Under the pieces are notes generated by a model. It did not search any database. It saw only the letters and a list, made by a program, of their open reading frames with translations, and was not told the origin of the DNA. The position numbers were made by a program, and so were the translations under genes. A stretch of 64,000 nucleotides of DNA from Ascidia mentula (taxonomy: Eukaryota > Chordata > Ascidiacea > Phlebobranchia > Ascidiidae): assembly GCA_947561715.1 (NCBI GenBank), contig OX387198.1:5146001-5210000 (forward strand). Reading direction: 5' to 3'. Positions 32,401-47,400 of the stretch are shown in pieces; the stretch's first letter is position 1; each line of letters starts with the position of its first letter.

Positions 32401-35400
32401 TTACTTACTCATAAGCTTGTCCGTATATGACGTTTGTCAATTGAGCCCCTTGCCCGAAGGATACCTAACCAATATGAAAACAACAGAAAATAAAAGCGAA
32501 GAAGTTTAAGATATTAGTTCCAATAAATTCCAGTTCATATGAAAATTTTCATTTTCGGATATAGGTATTATTTTTTGTATGTTTATGAATGATTGTTTTT
32601 AAGATTCTGTTCGTATGAAATGTAGCTCAATATATATCATAATTTTTTGAAAAGATATCTTTAATTGTTTCAATGTTATACACTTTGTTTATAAATTTTA
32701 TGTCTATCTACAAACCATATTTCCTCCGTCATACATATCGTTTCCACCGTCCGATATACTATTCGATCCACCATCGTATATGTACGGGAAGAAGTTATTG
32801 ACGTGTTGCAAAATTCGGTCGGCAAAATCACGAACTGCCTGCAGGGATCGACGAGCAACCAGTGACGGAACATAAAATGGCGGGTTAGGAGTTGTTATTT
32901 GCTGTGTCGTCACTTGTGGGGTTGTTGTGACTGGATTGGTCGAGTTCGCCGATGGAATGTAAATATCTGTACAATATCACTCGTGTTTTCTGTAGTGTTT
33001 TTCACGAAAACAGTTCATGACATCTCCAAAACAATTAAATTAAGACTGTAACATACAAACATTTTCAGCTCGGGAATATTGATTTTCCATTGAATTAAAA
33101 ACGAAATTTGCTACGGAGTTCGTCAAAAACACTTTTAACAAATATGTTTATTTCAGGTTTGTATGCAACAAAGTTCGTGAACCTACCGCTGAATGCATAT
33201 GTTTCTATAAGTGTCGCAACTTCGGTCAAACTGTTTTCGATCTCGACGTCACTGACAAACTGCCCGTTCTCCCTTCACAAGATTTGTCATACTTAGACTG
33301 ATTACGTATAGCGAGTGTTTACAAAAATGTGTCATATTATAATTCGAGAGAAAAAGAAAAAGTATGCAGGTTGAGATAAAACGTTTTTGTTCATGATGGA
33401 CATTGTTTCAACCTTTGGAATTAATCGAATCGTGTTTTGATTATTATAAATCACGTTTACTTGGATAAGAGCATGTATCCGAAGAACACGTTTCTTAGTG
33501 GCATTATTAAACTGTTGATTGTTGCACGATTTTCCAGACTGTTTTGGTCACTACTTGTCACATCCAGATTGAGCGTTACCGGTGACGAACCCCACTGTGA
33601 AAAAAAGGGTTGGTCACAACGTTGTTACAAAAATATACTTTCACTCAGTATCGTACATTTGACATGCAGCTAGATAAATATATAGTATACGCATTGCCAG
33701 TCTTTGAAGTTGTAGGTCTTTTGAAAACCAATGTTATATGCAAATAGATATATACGGTACATCTACCAGTAAACATAGAAAACAAATCAAACACTCACGA
33801 CAAAGCTTGTGACGCTAAAATAAACTTCAACGATCGCTGGATCGCCGGCGTTATACAGTTGAAACACCTCGTAATTTATTGTGGAATTCGAGTTGTTGAT
33901 TATTCCATTTTGTCGAACCACAGAACCACCATTATCTGCCCCCGCATTTGAGTTTACCTAAATATTTGGGTTTTTTCTTTGTCAGATATGATCAGCAAAG
34001 CCATATTTACAACGGAAAAAATTCATCAGGCTAAAATTCATTTAAATGTATGTCAATTTACCCAACAAAACAATTAAAATTTGGTTGGATCAAGTTACAC
34101 AGTTATTTACCTGTATGGTGAAAGTGTGCGTCGGGTTGTTTGCTCCTATCCACATGAGGGAGACAAAGGGGTGGCCATCGGCAGTTCCAAACCCATAGTC
34201 GTTGAAACTTCAATAGAAATGTATGTAAGACTTATATAGCCAAAAAATATATATATGTTGAAAATTCGCCACGCGATCCGATTTGTAGTTTACGAAATTG
34301 TTTATCTCAAATTTTCATACCTGTAAGTTCGTCCATATAAGACGCTTTCCGTTGCGGAATCCTGGCCGAACAAAATCTAGCAAACACACCGAACAAAATT
34401 AGATTGCTTTTTATGGGATGTACACAGCAGTGCCTTTAGAAAAATTTTAGCGAGTTGTTTTTATTAGAGATTGCTATTAGGTGGTTTAATTGCTTTTTTA
34501 AATTGTGTTTTCGGCAAAGCATTACAAACAAGTACTATACGTGTTTGTATTAACGCCAAATTTGAATACACAATCCAGAATAGCTCCACAACATTTGCTT
34601 GCAAAGACTGCCGGGGCACAATTTACCATAGTACATTACAAGGTAACCTTTAAATAAGGATACGTTTTAATAAAGGAAATTTGGTCAGGCTTCAGCCCTA
34701 AATGTTATAATGACCAATCATTACCCTATTTCCACCGTCGTACATATCACCACCTCCGTCTGATATTGAATTGGTCCCACCATCATAGATGTACTCGTAG
34801 AAAGAAGTGACCTGTTGTCGTATTTGGCGTGAAAAGTAACGAATTGCTTGCAGGGACCGAGAAAGTGGCAATATGGAGAACGGTGGCATGGTAGGAGCAG
34901 GCGGGGGTGGCACCACTGTTGAATCCAATAATGTAAAGATAAAATATAAATTCATCAACATAAAGGCTGAAAACTTGCCTTGGTTAAAAACATGGGCAAA
35001 AGTGAGCATGGCATTTCTGACTTCATCTTCGCCGATCAACCGCCCGCCGGCACTGAAAGAAATAAATATTTGTCACAACTGGACCACTTTACTTATTGAT
35101 CTAACAACTAAGGTTTTGTGGCAAACCTATGTGAAAGCATTGGTTGATATTTCTCGTAAAGCTGTTGCAGCACTTTTCCTATACCATCGGTTACTTCTTA
35201 TATATTACATAATCCGATGTTTGTTTCAGGTGCGCAACCAATTTTAATTTGTGCTTGCTGCGATATTACCTGGAGAAAAGGGTGTAGCCAAGTATTATCC
35301 TCCTGGGTGAATCAACCAGTGTTGCCGTATTTATGGTTGGGTCTGTGACACTTGCGTATGAAGTTTGAAGAACATTTCCTCCTGATGATTGCCAGTTCTG

Positions 35401-38400
35401 AATAATATACAATGCATTTTAATGAATGTAGTAAAATTGGTAGATTACCAACCTTAGTTCGGGAGTTTTTACTAATATCTAAACACACACTTTGAATGCT
35501 TGGCTCACGTCAATTATTTTGTGGGGGACTTTATCATTTTTTAATATTATATGAGAATCGTTGGAATACAAATTTTGTTGTATTAAATTTGCAAGAATAA
35601 AAAAGAAACATATGAGCTACAATGATCAAATGCGCTGCAGACAGTGCAGTTGGTTCGCTTCTGGTAGTTTGTACGCAGTATAGGTACCCAGCAGATAAAC
35701 TTCAACTGAAAAGTACCACAAAGCAAAAGAATCTGCGCCTTGCTATAATTACTCCAGCCAGACTCAGTGACCATTTACATTAATAAGATGTAATATACTG
35801 TCTACAGCTCTACGAAGGAACAGTTCTACCATATTTCTGACGCTGTAGTAGACTTCACAGATCGTAGGATCAACACCAGCGCTGTAGATTTGAAAGACTC
35901 TGTATTCCAAAGACACATTGCCGTAGTTTATTGTGCCGTTGAAAATGGCAATGTTTCCGCCACCGTCAGCCCCAGTAAAGCTTTGAACCTGCAGATACAG
36001 TTATGGTTGTGAGTTTAAGCTAGGTGGGTCTGATGCCAAAACCTTGTAAGCTACTTGCATACATTTTGTATTTGTAACCACTTACCTGAATGGAATAGCG
36101 GCCGGCATCTTCTATCCACATAAGAGCATTAAAAGGATAACCACTGTGGGTTCCAGCTGTATATCCTGTACGACTATGAAGAGGTTGGTACATGTTACAC
36201 TTGTTATCTTAACCGAATTTCTTGCAGTGATGCTGACAAGAGTTTAATCTTTTTGTTTAAAGTTGCCAGTCGAAAGATAATTTATTTATGCAAAGCCAAA
36301 ATAATTTTAATAAATTGTAAAACGATTTCACTTACTTGAAGAATCGGTCGTAGATGGGACGAGTTATGTTGTCGAAAGGTCCGTAGAAGTTGATCTAACG
36401 AACAAGAAAAGTATAAAATAATGTTTGAAGACTTCATCGAATGTCATTTACCCGATTTCCACCGTCGTACATATCATTTCCACCATCTGATATTTCGTTA
36501 GTAAAGTCGTAGTTATAATGGTAAAAATCAGTAATGCTGCTTTGGATGGCCGCAGAGTACTGATGAAGTTGGTTCAGGACGGTTCCAATGAAACTAGTGG
36601 CTGTAAATAAAAAAAACAAAACAGTTACATCTATTATATGATTGTATGCTGACGTCAGGGTTGTCGTTACTGCAAACTGCGCTTTAAAATCAATACAAAA
36701 AGTACGTAATTAAAACAATCGTCTTATGGTTCCATTTCCTATTTTTAGGTTATATTAAAATTCACTGTTACACTTGGTATATGCGATTGATGTAAAGTAA
36801 CACTTGCGCAATCAATTTCTCTTAATATAACAAAATACATGGCTTAGGAATCGATGCGCACTGACGTACTTAAAGGCGGAGGTCGGGTGACCAGAGGAAT
36901 GGTTGTGGATGAAGCTGTTGTTTGTGTTGTAGGATCGGCGGAAGTTGTGGGCATTGCTGTAGTCAAGGAAACATCTGGAAATAAAAATATGCTTTGTTTG
37001 AACATAGAAGACAACATAATAAAAAAACAGCGACTTTTTTCTTATATGATCGCCACCATCAGGACTAGTAAAACTTTCAACCTGCAGATGCAGTCGGTTG
37101 TTTGTTCAAGTACTGACTAACTTTAATTTGTTTTCAATATACAAAATCATTTCAAAAAACTATGCTAAAATGGGTGTAAATTTACCGTTGAATGCAAAAG
37201 CTCCAATGATGGTGGCAGTTTCACTCAAAACATTATCGATTTCAATTGATCTGAATACTTCCCCATTTGACCTGTAATTCGAAAAGCACATTGCTTAAAC
37301 TTTGTGGTCTTTGTTTTGTTATAGGACTTTGATCTTATTACATGGTTGTGATTTAAAAATTACTCCCTTAAATCTTCATTTTGGGAATTTCCTTACAAAT
37401 ATTATGCAATTATTTGAAATTCTTACTTAGCCAGCAACATGTAGCCAAAGAAAATGTTTCGCAATGGTACGGAGCTACTTGCTGTTGCTCTGTTTTCCAG
37501 ACTGTTCTGATCGGTATTTCTAACGTCAAGATTGAGAGAAACTGGTGATGAATTCCACTACAAATATGTTTATTGTTACTACATGAAATTTACAAAGTAA
37601 AGTACAACACCAAAACTTACGACAGAACTTGTAATTGTAAAATAGATTTCTGCAATCGTTGGGTCGGTGGTTCCAAATAATTGGAATACTTCGTACTGAA
37701 TAGTACAGTTCAGTCTAATTATTCCATTTGTTCGAGTAACTGTTCCAGAGTTATCGGCTCCAGCGTTGGAATTGACCTGAATAAGCATAATTCATATCAG
37801 TTAAGTGGATATCTTCAATTACAAATTTGGCATGCACCTGTATGTTATAGGAATTGACGGTGTTGTTTCCTCCAATCCACATGAGGGCGACAAAGGGATG
37901 ATCTTGAGAAGACTCGAATGTATATCCGTCAAAGCTGTGTAACAGAAATAACACTACCTATGTACCTGAACAGTTAAAACTGTACACACACATGTATGTT
38001 TTAATACACAGTTCTATGTTATATTTATTTGCTTTTGTTATTTCATTAGTGTCAAAACACCTGGTTTACATTCAATTTTACTTACTCGTGGGCTTGTCCG
38101 TATATGGCGTTTGTCAATTGAGTCCCTTGACCAAAGGTTACCTAACCAATGAGAAAGCAACAGCAAATGAAGGCGACGAAGTTCAAGAAATTAATTCCAA
38201 TAAATTCCGTTTCATATAAAAAATATTTTTATTTTTTTCTAATATTCTTTTAAATATTAATGAATGATTGTGATTAAGATTTTGTTCACATAAAAATGTT
38301 GCACAACAAATATCACGTTTTTTTTGAAAATTTTGTTTATAAAATTATGTCTATTTACAAACCATGTTCCCTCCATCATACATATCGTTTCCACCATCCG

Positions 38401-41400
38401 ATATACTATTCGATCCACCATCGTATATGTACGGGAAGAAGTTATTAACGTGTTGCAAAATTCGGTCGGCAAAATCACGGACTGCCTGCAGGGATCGACG
38501 AGCAACCAGTGACGGAACATAAAATGGCGGGTTGGGAGTTGTTATTTGCTGTGTCGTCACTTGTGGGGTTGTTGTGACTGGATTGGTCGAGTTCGCCGAT
38601 GGAATGGGAATATCTGCACAATATCACTCGCGTTTTCTGTAGTGTTTTTCACGAAAACAGTTCATGACATCTCCAAAACAATTAAATTAAGACTGTAACA
38701 TACAAACATTTTCAGCTCGGGAATATTGATTTTCCATTGAATTAAAAACTAAATTTGCTACGGAGTTCGTCAAAAACACTTTTAACAAATATGTTTATTT
38801 CAGGTTTCTATGCAACAAAGTTCGTAAACGTACCGCTGAATGCATATGTTCCCATGAGAGTCGCAACTTCGGTCAAACTGTTTTCGATCTCGACGTCACT
38901 GACAAACTGCCCGTTCACCCTTAACAAGAATTGTCGTACTTAGACTGATTACGTATAGCGAGTGTTTACAAAAATGTGTCATATTATAATTCGAGAGAAA
39001 AAGAAAAAGTATGCAGGTTGAGATAAAACGTTTTTGTTCATGATGGAAATTGTTTAAACCTTCTGAAATTAATCGATTCGTGTTTTAATTATTATAAATC
39101 ACGTTTACTTGGATAAGAGCATGTATCCGAAGAACACGTTTCTTAGTGGCATTATTAAACTGTTGATTGTTGCACGATTGTCCAGACTGTTTTGGTCACT
39201 GCTTGTCACATCCAGATTGAGCGTTACCGGTGACGAACCCCACTGTGAAAAAAAGGTTGGTCACAACGTTGTTACAAAAATATACTTTTGCTCAGTATAG
39301 TACATTTGACATGTAGCTAGATAAATATATAGTATACGCATTACCAGTCTTTGAAGTTGTAGGTCTTTTGAAAACCAATGTTATATGTACATAGATATAT
39401 ACGGTACATCTACCAGTAAACATAGAAAACAAATCAAACACTCACGACAAAGCTTGTGACGCTAAAATAAACTTCAACGATCGCTGGATCGCCGGCGTTA
39501 TACAGTTGAAACACCTCGTAGTTTATTGTGGAGTTCGAGTTGTTGATTATTCCATTTTGTCGAACCACAGAACCACCATTATCTGCCCCCGCATTTGAGT
39601 TTACCTAAATATTCGGGTTTTTTCTTTGTCAGATATGATCAGCAAAGCCATATTTACAACGGAAAAAAATTCATCAGGCTAAAATTCATTTAAATGTATG
39701 TCAATTTACCCAACAAAACGATTAAAATTTGGTTGGATCAAGTTACACAGTTATTTACCTGTATGGTGAAAGTGTGCGTCGGGTTGTTTGCTCCTATCCA
39801 CATGAGGGAGACAAAGGGGTGGCCATCGACAGTTCCAAACCCATAGTCATTGAAACTTTAATAGAAATGTATAAGACTTGTATAGCTAATATATATGTAT
39901 ATATTGAAAATTCGCAACGCGATCTGATTTGCAGTTTACGTAATTGTTTATCTCAAATTTTCATACCTGTAAGTTTGTCCATATAAGACGCTTTCCGTTG
40001 CGGAATCCTGGCCGAACAAAATCTAGCAAACACACCAAGCAAAATTTAATTGCTTTTCATGGGATGTATTAACGCCAAATTTGAAATACAACATTGGCTT
40101 GCAAAGACTGCCGTGTCCAATTTACCATAGTACATTACAAGGTAACCTTTAAAGAAGGATACGTTTTAATAAAGGAAATTTGGTCAGGCTTAAGCCCTAA
40201 ATGTTATAATGACCAATCATTACCCTATTTCCACCGTCGTACATATCACCACCTCCGTCTGATATTGAATTGGTCCCACCATCATAGATGTACTCGTAGA
40301 AAGAAGTGACGTGTTGTCGTATTTGATGTGAAAAGTAACGAATTGCTTGCAGGGACCGAGAAAGTGGCAATATGGAGAACGGTGGCATGGTAGGAGCAGG
40401 CGGGGGTGGCACCACTGTTGAATTCAAGAATGTAAAGATTAAAAACAAATTCATCAACATAAAGGCTGAAAACTTGCCTTGGTCAAAAACATGGGCAAAA
40501 GTGAGCATGGCATTTCTGACTTCATCTTCGCCGATCAACCGCCCACCAGCACTGAAAGAAATAAATATTTGTCACAACTGGACCACTTTACTTATTGATC
40601 TAACAACTAAGGTTTTGTGGCAAACCTATGTGAAAGCATTGGTTGATATTTCTCGTAAAGCTGTTGCAGCACTTTTCCTATACCATCGGTTACTTCTTAT
40701 ATATTACATAATCCGATGTTTGTTTCAGGGGCGCAACCAATTTTAATTTGTGCGTGCTGCGATATTACCTGGAGAAAAGAGTGTAGCCAAGAATTATCCT
40801 CCTGGGTGAATCAACCAGTGTAGCCGTATTTATGGTTGGGTCTGTGACACTTGCGAATGAAGTTTGAAGAACATTTCCTCCTGATGATTGCCAGTTCTGA
40901 ATAATATACAATGCATTTTAATAAATGTATTAAATTGGCAGATTACCAACATCAGTTCGGTAGTTTTTACTTATATCTAAACACACGTTACATTCGCTTG
41001 GCTCACGTCAATTATTTTGTAGGGGAAGACTTTGTCATTTTTTAATATTTAGAATGGTTGGAATAAAAAATTGTTGTATTAAAACTTCCAAGAATAAAAA
41101 CGAAACATATGAGCCACGGTAGTTACTCCAGCCAGACTCAGTCACCGTTCTACATTAATAAGATGTGGTATATTGTCTACAGCTCTACGAAGGAACTGTT
41201 TTACCATATTTCTGACGCTGTAGTAGACTTCGCAGATCGTAGGATCAACACCAGCGCTGTAGATTTGAAAGACTCTGTATTCCAAAACCACGTTGCTGTA
41301 GGTTATTGTGCCGTTGAAAATGGCAATGTTTCCGCCACCGTCAGCCCCAGTAAAACTTTGAACCTGAAGATACAGTTAGTTGTGAGTTTAAGCTAGGTGG

Positions 41401-44400
41401 GTTTGTTCCCACAACCTTGTAAGCTACTTGCATATATTTTGCATTTGTAACCACTTACCTGAATGGAATAGCGGCCGGCATCTTCTATCCACATAAGAGC
41501 ATTAAAGGGATAACCGCTATGGGTTCCTGCTGTATATCCTGTACGACTATAAAGAGGTGTGGGTACATGTTACACTTGTTATCTTAACCGAATTTCTTTC
41601 AGTGATGCTGACAGGAGTTTATTCTTTTTGTTTAAAGTTGCCAGTCGAAAGATAATTTATTTATGCAAAGCCAAAATAATTTTAATAAATTGAAAAACAA
41701 TTTCACCCACTTGAAGAATCGGTCGTAGATGGGACGAGTTATGTTGTCGAAAGGTCCGTAAAAGTTGATCTAGCGAACAAGAACAGATTATAATGAAAAC
41801 TTAAACAAATGTTCAGCGTAGTTTACCCGATTTCCACCGTCATACATATCACCCCCACCATCTGATATTTCGCTAGTGGAATCGTAATTATAATGGTAAA
41901 AATCAGTAATGCTGCTTTGGATGGTCGCAGAATAATGATGAAGTTGGTTCAAAATCGTTCCAATGAAACTGGTGGCTAAAAACAAGAAAACAGTTACATC
42001 TATTATATGACTGTCGTTACTGTAATCTGCGCTTCAAAATAGATAAATTGATGCAATCATTATATGGTTCCATTTCATTTTTTTTTAATTACCCAAAAAA
42101 TTCACCATTACGTTTGATATGCAATTGATGGAAATTAACACTTGCGCAATCAAAGATTTCTTGCAACAAAATATAGTTTATGACTTAAAAATGTTCGATG
42201 CGAAATGACGTACCTAAAGGCGGCGGTCGTGTAACTAAAGGAATCAATGTGGATGAAGCAGTTGTTTGTGTGGTGGGATTGGCAGAAGTTGTTGGCACTG
42301 CTGTAGTAAAAGATCCACCTGAAAATCAAGAAGATCTTATGTTTCAACATATAAAGTGAAAATAATTAAAACAAAACGATGTTTTTTCTTAAATGATTGC
42401 CACCATCCGGTCCAGTAAAACTTTCAACCAGCAGATGTTGGTTGTGTGTTAAGTACTGACTAAATTTAATTTGTTCTCAAAATACAAACTCATTTTAAAA
42501 ACTATGTTAAAAGCGTGTAAACTGTAACTAAATAATATTCCCGTTTTTCGAAAACAAACATTTACCGTTGAATGCGGAAGCTCCAATGATGGTGGCAGTT
42601 TCACGCAAAACATTATCGATTTCAATCGATCGGAATACTTCCCCATTTGACCTGTAATTAAAAAAACACATTGTTTAAACTTTGTGGTCTTGGTTTTGTT
42701 GCAGGGCATTCATCTTATTACATAAGATGCGATTTAAAGATTAGTTCCTAGAAATCTTGATATTGGGACCTTCCTTGCAAATGTTATGCAATAAACTGAA
42801 ATTCTTACTTAGCCAGCAACATGTAGCCGAAGAAAACGTTTCTTAATGGCACGGAGCTACTTGCTGTTGCTCTGTTTTCCAGACTGTTCTGATCGGTATT
42901 TCTAACGTCAAGATTGAGAGAAACTGGTGATGAATTCCACTACAAATATGTTCATTGTTACTCCATCAATTTTATAAATTAAGGTACAACACCAAAACTT
43001 ACGACAGAACTTGTAATTGTAAAATAGATTTCTGCGATCGTTGGGTCGGTGGTTCCAAATAATTGGAATACTTCGTACTGAATAGTGCAGTTTAGTCTAA
43101 TTATTCCATTTGTTCGAGTAACTGTTCCAGAGTTATCGGCTCCAGCGTTGGAATTGACCTGAATAAGCATAATTAATATCAGTTAAGTGGATATCTTCAA
43201 TAAAAAAATTGGCATACACCTGTATGTTATAGGAATTGACGGTGTTGTTTCCGCCTATCCACATGAGGGCGACAAAGGGATGATCTTGAGAAGATTCGAA
43301 GGTATATCCGTCAAAGCTGTGTAACAGAAATAACATCACCTATGTACCTGAACAGTTAAAACTGTACACACACATGTATGTTTTAACACACAGTTCTGCG
43401 TCATATATTTATGTGTATTTGTTATGTCAGTAGTGTCAAATAATCTTGTTTCAATTTTACTTACTCATAAGCTTGTCCGTATATGGCGTTTGTCAATTGA
43501 GTCCCTCGACCAAAGGATACCTAACCAATACGAGAACAACAGCAAATAAAGGCGACGAAGTTCAAGAAATTATTTCCAATAAATTCCATTTCATACAAAG
43601 ATTATTTTTTTTGGAATATATATTTTAAATATTATTGAATGGTTGTGATTAAGATTTTGTTCACATAAAATGTAGCACAACAAATATCATAATTTTTTTG
43701 AAAATATATCTTTAATTTTTTTATGTTAAACACTTTTTGTTTATAACACTTTATGTCTATCTACAAACCATGTTTCCTCCGTCATACATATCGTTTCCTC
43801 CGTCCGATATACTATTCGATCCACCATCGTATATGTACGGGAAGAAGTTATTCACGTGTTGCAAAATTCGGTTGGCAAAATCACGGACTGCCTGCAGGGA
43901 TCGACGAGCAACCAGTGACGGCAGATAAAATGGCGGGTGAGGAGTTGTTATTTGCTGTGACGTCACTTGTGGGGTTGTTGTGACTGGATTGGTCGAGTTC
44001 GCGGTTGCAATGGGAATATCTGTACGAAAACATCCGTATCGTGCAATTTACTTTTAAATGAATCAATTTTTACTTTGCCCGATAGAACTTGCACACACTC
44101 GAAAAATAAATAAAATACATATAAAATAGGTTGACATGTCATCGTCACCAATAAAATCATTACTCATATAGGCGTCCGACAAGCATTTATCGACAATAGT
44201 CATGTTGCCATTGTACAAACAACTAGTCGGTATGATAATTGACCGACTTACGGATAAGCTTTTGTAAGTATGTTATAATTTTCTGTGAAATCCGTTTCTC
44301 TGATACAAAGTTCGTGAACTTACCGCTGAATGCATATGTCTCAATAAGTGTTGCAACTTCGGTCAAACTGCTTTCGATCTCGACGTCACTGACAAACTGC

Positions 44401-47400
44401 CCGTTCACCCTTAACAAGAATTGTTATAATAAGACTAACAACGTACAGCAAAAGCATAAATTGGAGTGTTTACAGTGATTGAGAAGGGGCTGCTTAAAAA
44501 TGTGTTATATTATAATTCGAGAGAAATAGACAAGTATTCAGGTTGAGATAAAACGTTTTTGTTCATGATGGACATTGTTTCAACGTTTGGAATTAATCGA
44601 TTCGGTTTTGATTATTATGAATCACGTTTACTTGGATAAGAGCATGTATCCGAAGAACACGTTTCTCAATGGCATTATTAAACTGTTGATTGTTGCACGA
44701 TTTTCCAGATTATTTTGGTCACTGCTTGTCACATCCAAATTAAGAGTTACCGGTGATGAATCCCACTGTGCAAAAAAAGGTTATTCACAACATTGTTGCA
44801 AAAATATACGTTTACTCAGTATCGTACAATTGACATGCAGCTGTGTAAATATATAACATAAGCATTGCCAGTCTTGCTAAGTTGTAGCTCTTTTGAAATC
44901 CAACGATATATATACGTTGAATCATACCAGTAAACACAGAAAACAAAAAAAAACTTACTGCAAAGCTTGTGACGCTGAAATAAACTTCAACGATCGTTGG
45001 ATCGCCGGCGTTATACAGCTGAAAGACTTCGTAGTTGATTGTGGAATTCGAGTTGTTGATTATTCCATTTTGTCGATCCACAGAACCACCATTGTCTGCC
45101 CCCGCATTTGAGTTTACCTAAATATTTGGGTTTTTTCTTTGTCAGATATGATCAGCAAAGCCATATTTATAACGGAAAAACTCATCAGGAAAAAAATTTA
45201 AACAAAAGTGTATCAATTTATCCAACAAACCCATCAACGTTTGTGGAGTAATTTGCATACCTGTATGGTGTAAGTGTGCGTCGGGTTATTTGCTCCAATC
45301 CATATGAGGGAGACAAATGGGTGGTCATCGACAGTTCCAAACCCATAGTTGTTGAAACTTCAATTAAAAAATGTATAAGCCTATAGCTGAGAATTTGAAC
45401 GCGATCTGATTTAGAGTTTATATTAGTGGTTTATCTCACATTTCCTACCTGTAAGTTCGTCCATATAAGACGCTCTCCGTTGCGGAATCCTGACCGAACA
45501 AAATCTAGCAAACACACCGAACAGAATAGCTTTGTTGAAAACAAATTGTGATTTTAATTTTTTTTTTTTAAATTGTGATAAAACAAATTGCCACAGAGGT
45601 TTTAAGCGTTCTTTTTTACGGTAGCAATAGAAACAATACTCAACATAGAGACAATAATGCAACATCTTCCCCAACGGAATTTAAGGACAGTTAACATACG
45701 CACAAAACTAAAGTTACATTGATTCAATAAGTCGTTTGGGTGGAACAACGTTTCTGTTTGACCTGCGTGGAAGAACGGCATTGGTTGACGATTCACCATC
45801 CGGTGCTACTGCAGCATGAGGCAACAAAGTGGCTCGTTGCTACTAATTATCGGCGAACTATTCTCCTAACGGAGGCGTACGTTCGAATCCCACTTCTGAC
45901 ACCATGTAGTATTCTGTTGTGCTGTGCACTCATTGCTTTGCATAATTGATCGAAAGGTCACAAGCGTTCTTTTAGACAGTAGCAATGGAAACAATACTCA
46001 ACATAGGGACAATAATGCAACAGTACACATTGTGCCTTCAGGACAGTTTAATTTATAAAGGTGGGAGATTGCTATTAAATTGTTGGAACAGTGATAAAAA
46101 TGCTGTGGTTATCATTACTGGAAGAACTTTTTTGTTAAAATTACATCATGTGCCACTTGAAAATTGTGTTTTTTTTTGAAAAAAGTAATTAAACTCGATC
46201 AGTCGCTATGTACGTGTCTTGCTTCATACAATAGTTCATTCATACAATAGTCCGCCAAAGCAATCAAAAATAGCGGGAATTATAGGCAAGTACACCCAAC
46301 ATGAACATGAAATAAATGATGTCTTTGGCCAAAGCATTACAAAAGACGTACAAGCCCAGGGCATCATCACCTAATTTTATCTAGAAACGCTCTACACACG
46401 ATCTAGAAACTTTCTACAGCTTAGGCTTACAAAGACTTTCAGGGCACAATTTACTGTGTTCATGAGGTAAATTTTTACAGATTCATACATTCCAAAACAT
46501 TTAGAGCATAAAAACTAATAAAATTGTAATCATTACCCTGTTTCCACTGTCGTACATATCACCTCCACCGTCAGCTATTGAGTTGGGCGCCCCATCATAG
46601 ATGTACTCGTAAAAGTCAGTGACATGTTGTCGTATTTGGTGTGAAAAGTAACGAATTGCTTGCAGGGACCGAGAAAGTGGGAATATGGAGAACGGTGGCA
46701 CCACTGTTAAATCCAAGAATGTAAAGATTAACAACAAATTCATTAACGCAAGGCTGAAAACTTGCCTTGGTTAAAAACGTGGGCATAAGTGAACATGGCA
46801 TTTCTGACTTCATCTTCTCCAATCAACCGCCCGCCGGCACTGAAAGAAGAAAATATTTCTCACAACTGGACCACTTTACTAATTGATCTAACAACTATTT
46901 AAGATAATATGGCAAACCTATGTGAAGGCATTGGTTAATATTTCTCGTAAGTTGTTGCAGCACTTATCCTATACCATCGGTTACTTACATAATCCGATTT
47001 TTATTTCAGGGACGCAACGAATTTTAATTTAAACGTGCTGCGATATTACCTGGAGAAAAGAGTGTAGCCAAGAATTATCCTCCTGGGTGAATCCACCAGT
47101 GTTGCCGTATTTGTGGTTGGGTCTGTAGCTCTTGAGAATGAGGTTTTGAGAACATTTCCTCCTGATGATTGCCAGTTCTGAATATTATACGCAATGCATT
47201 GTAGGTATGTAGAAAGTAACCAACGTATTTCCACATTCCGAGTTCGCTAGATTTTTACTAATATCTAAACACACACTTTTGATGCTTGACTCATGTCAAT
47301 TGTTTTGTTGGGAGATGCATTGTTATTTTTTAATATTTTATTAAACGGATGTTTGGAATATTTATGAGATGTGATACATTTTGTACAGCCTAAAAAAAAA

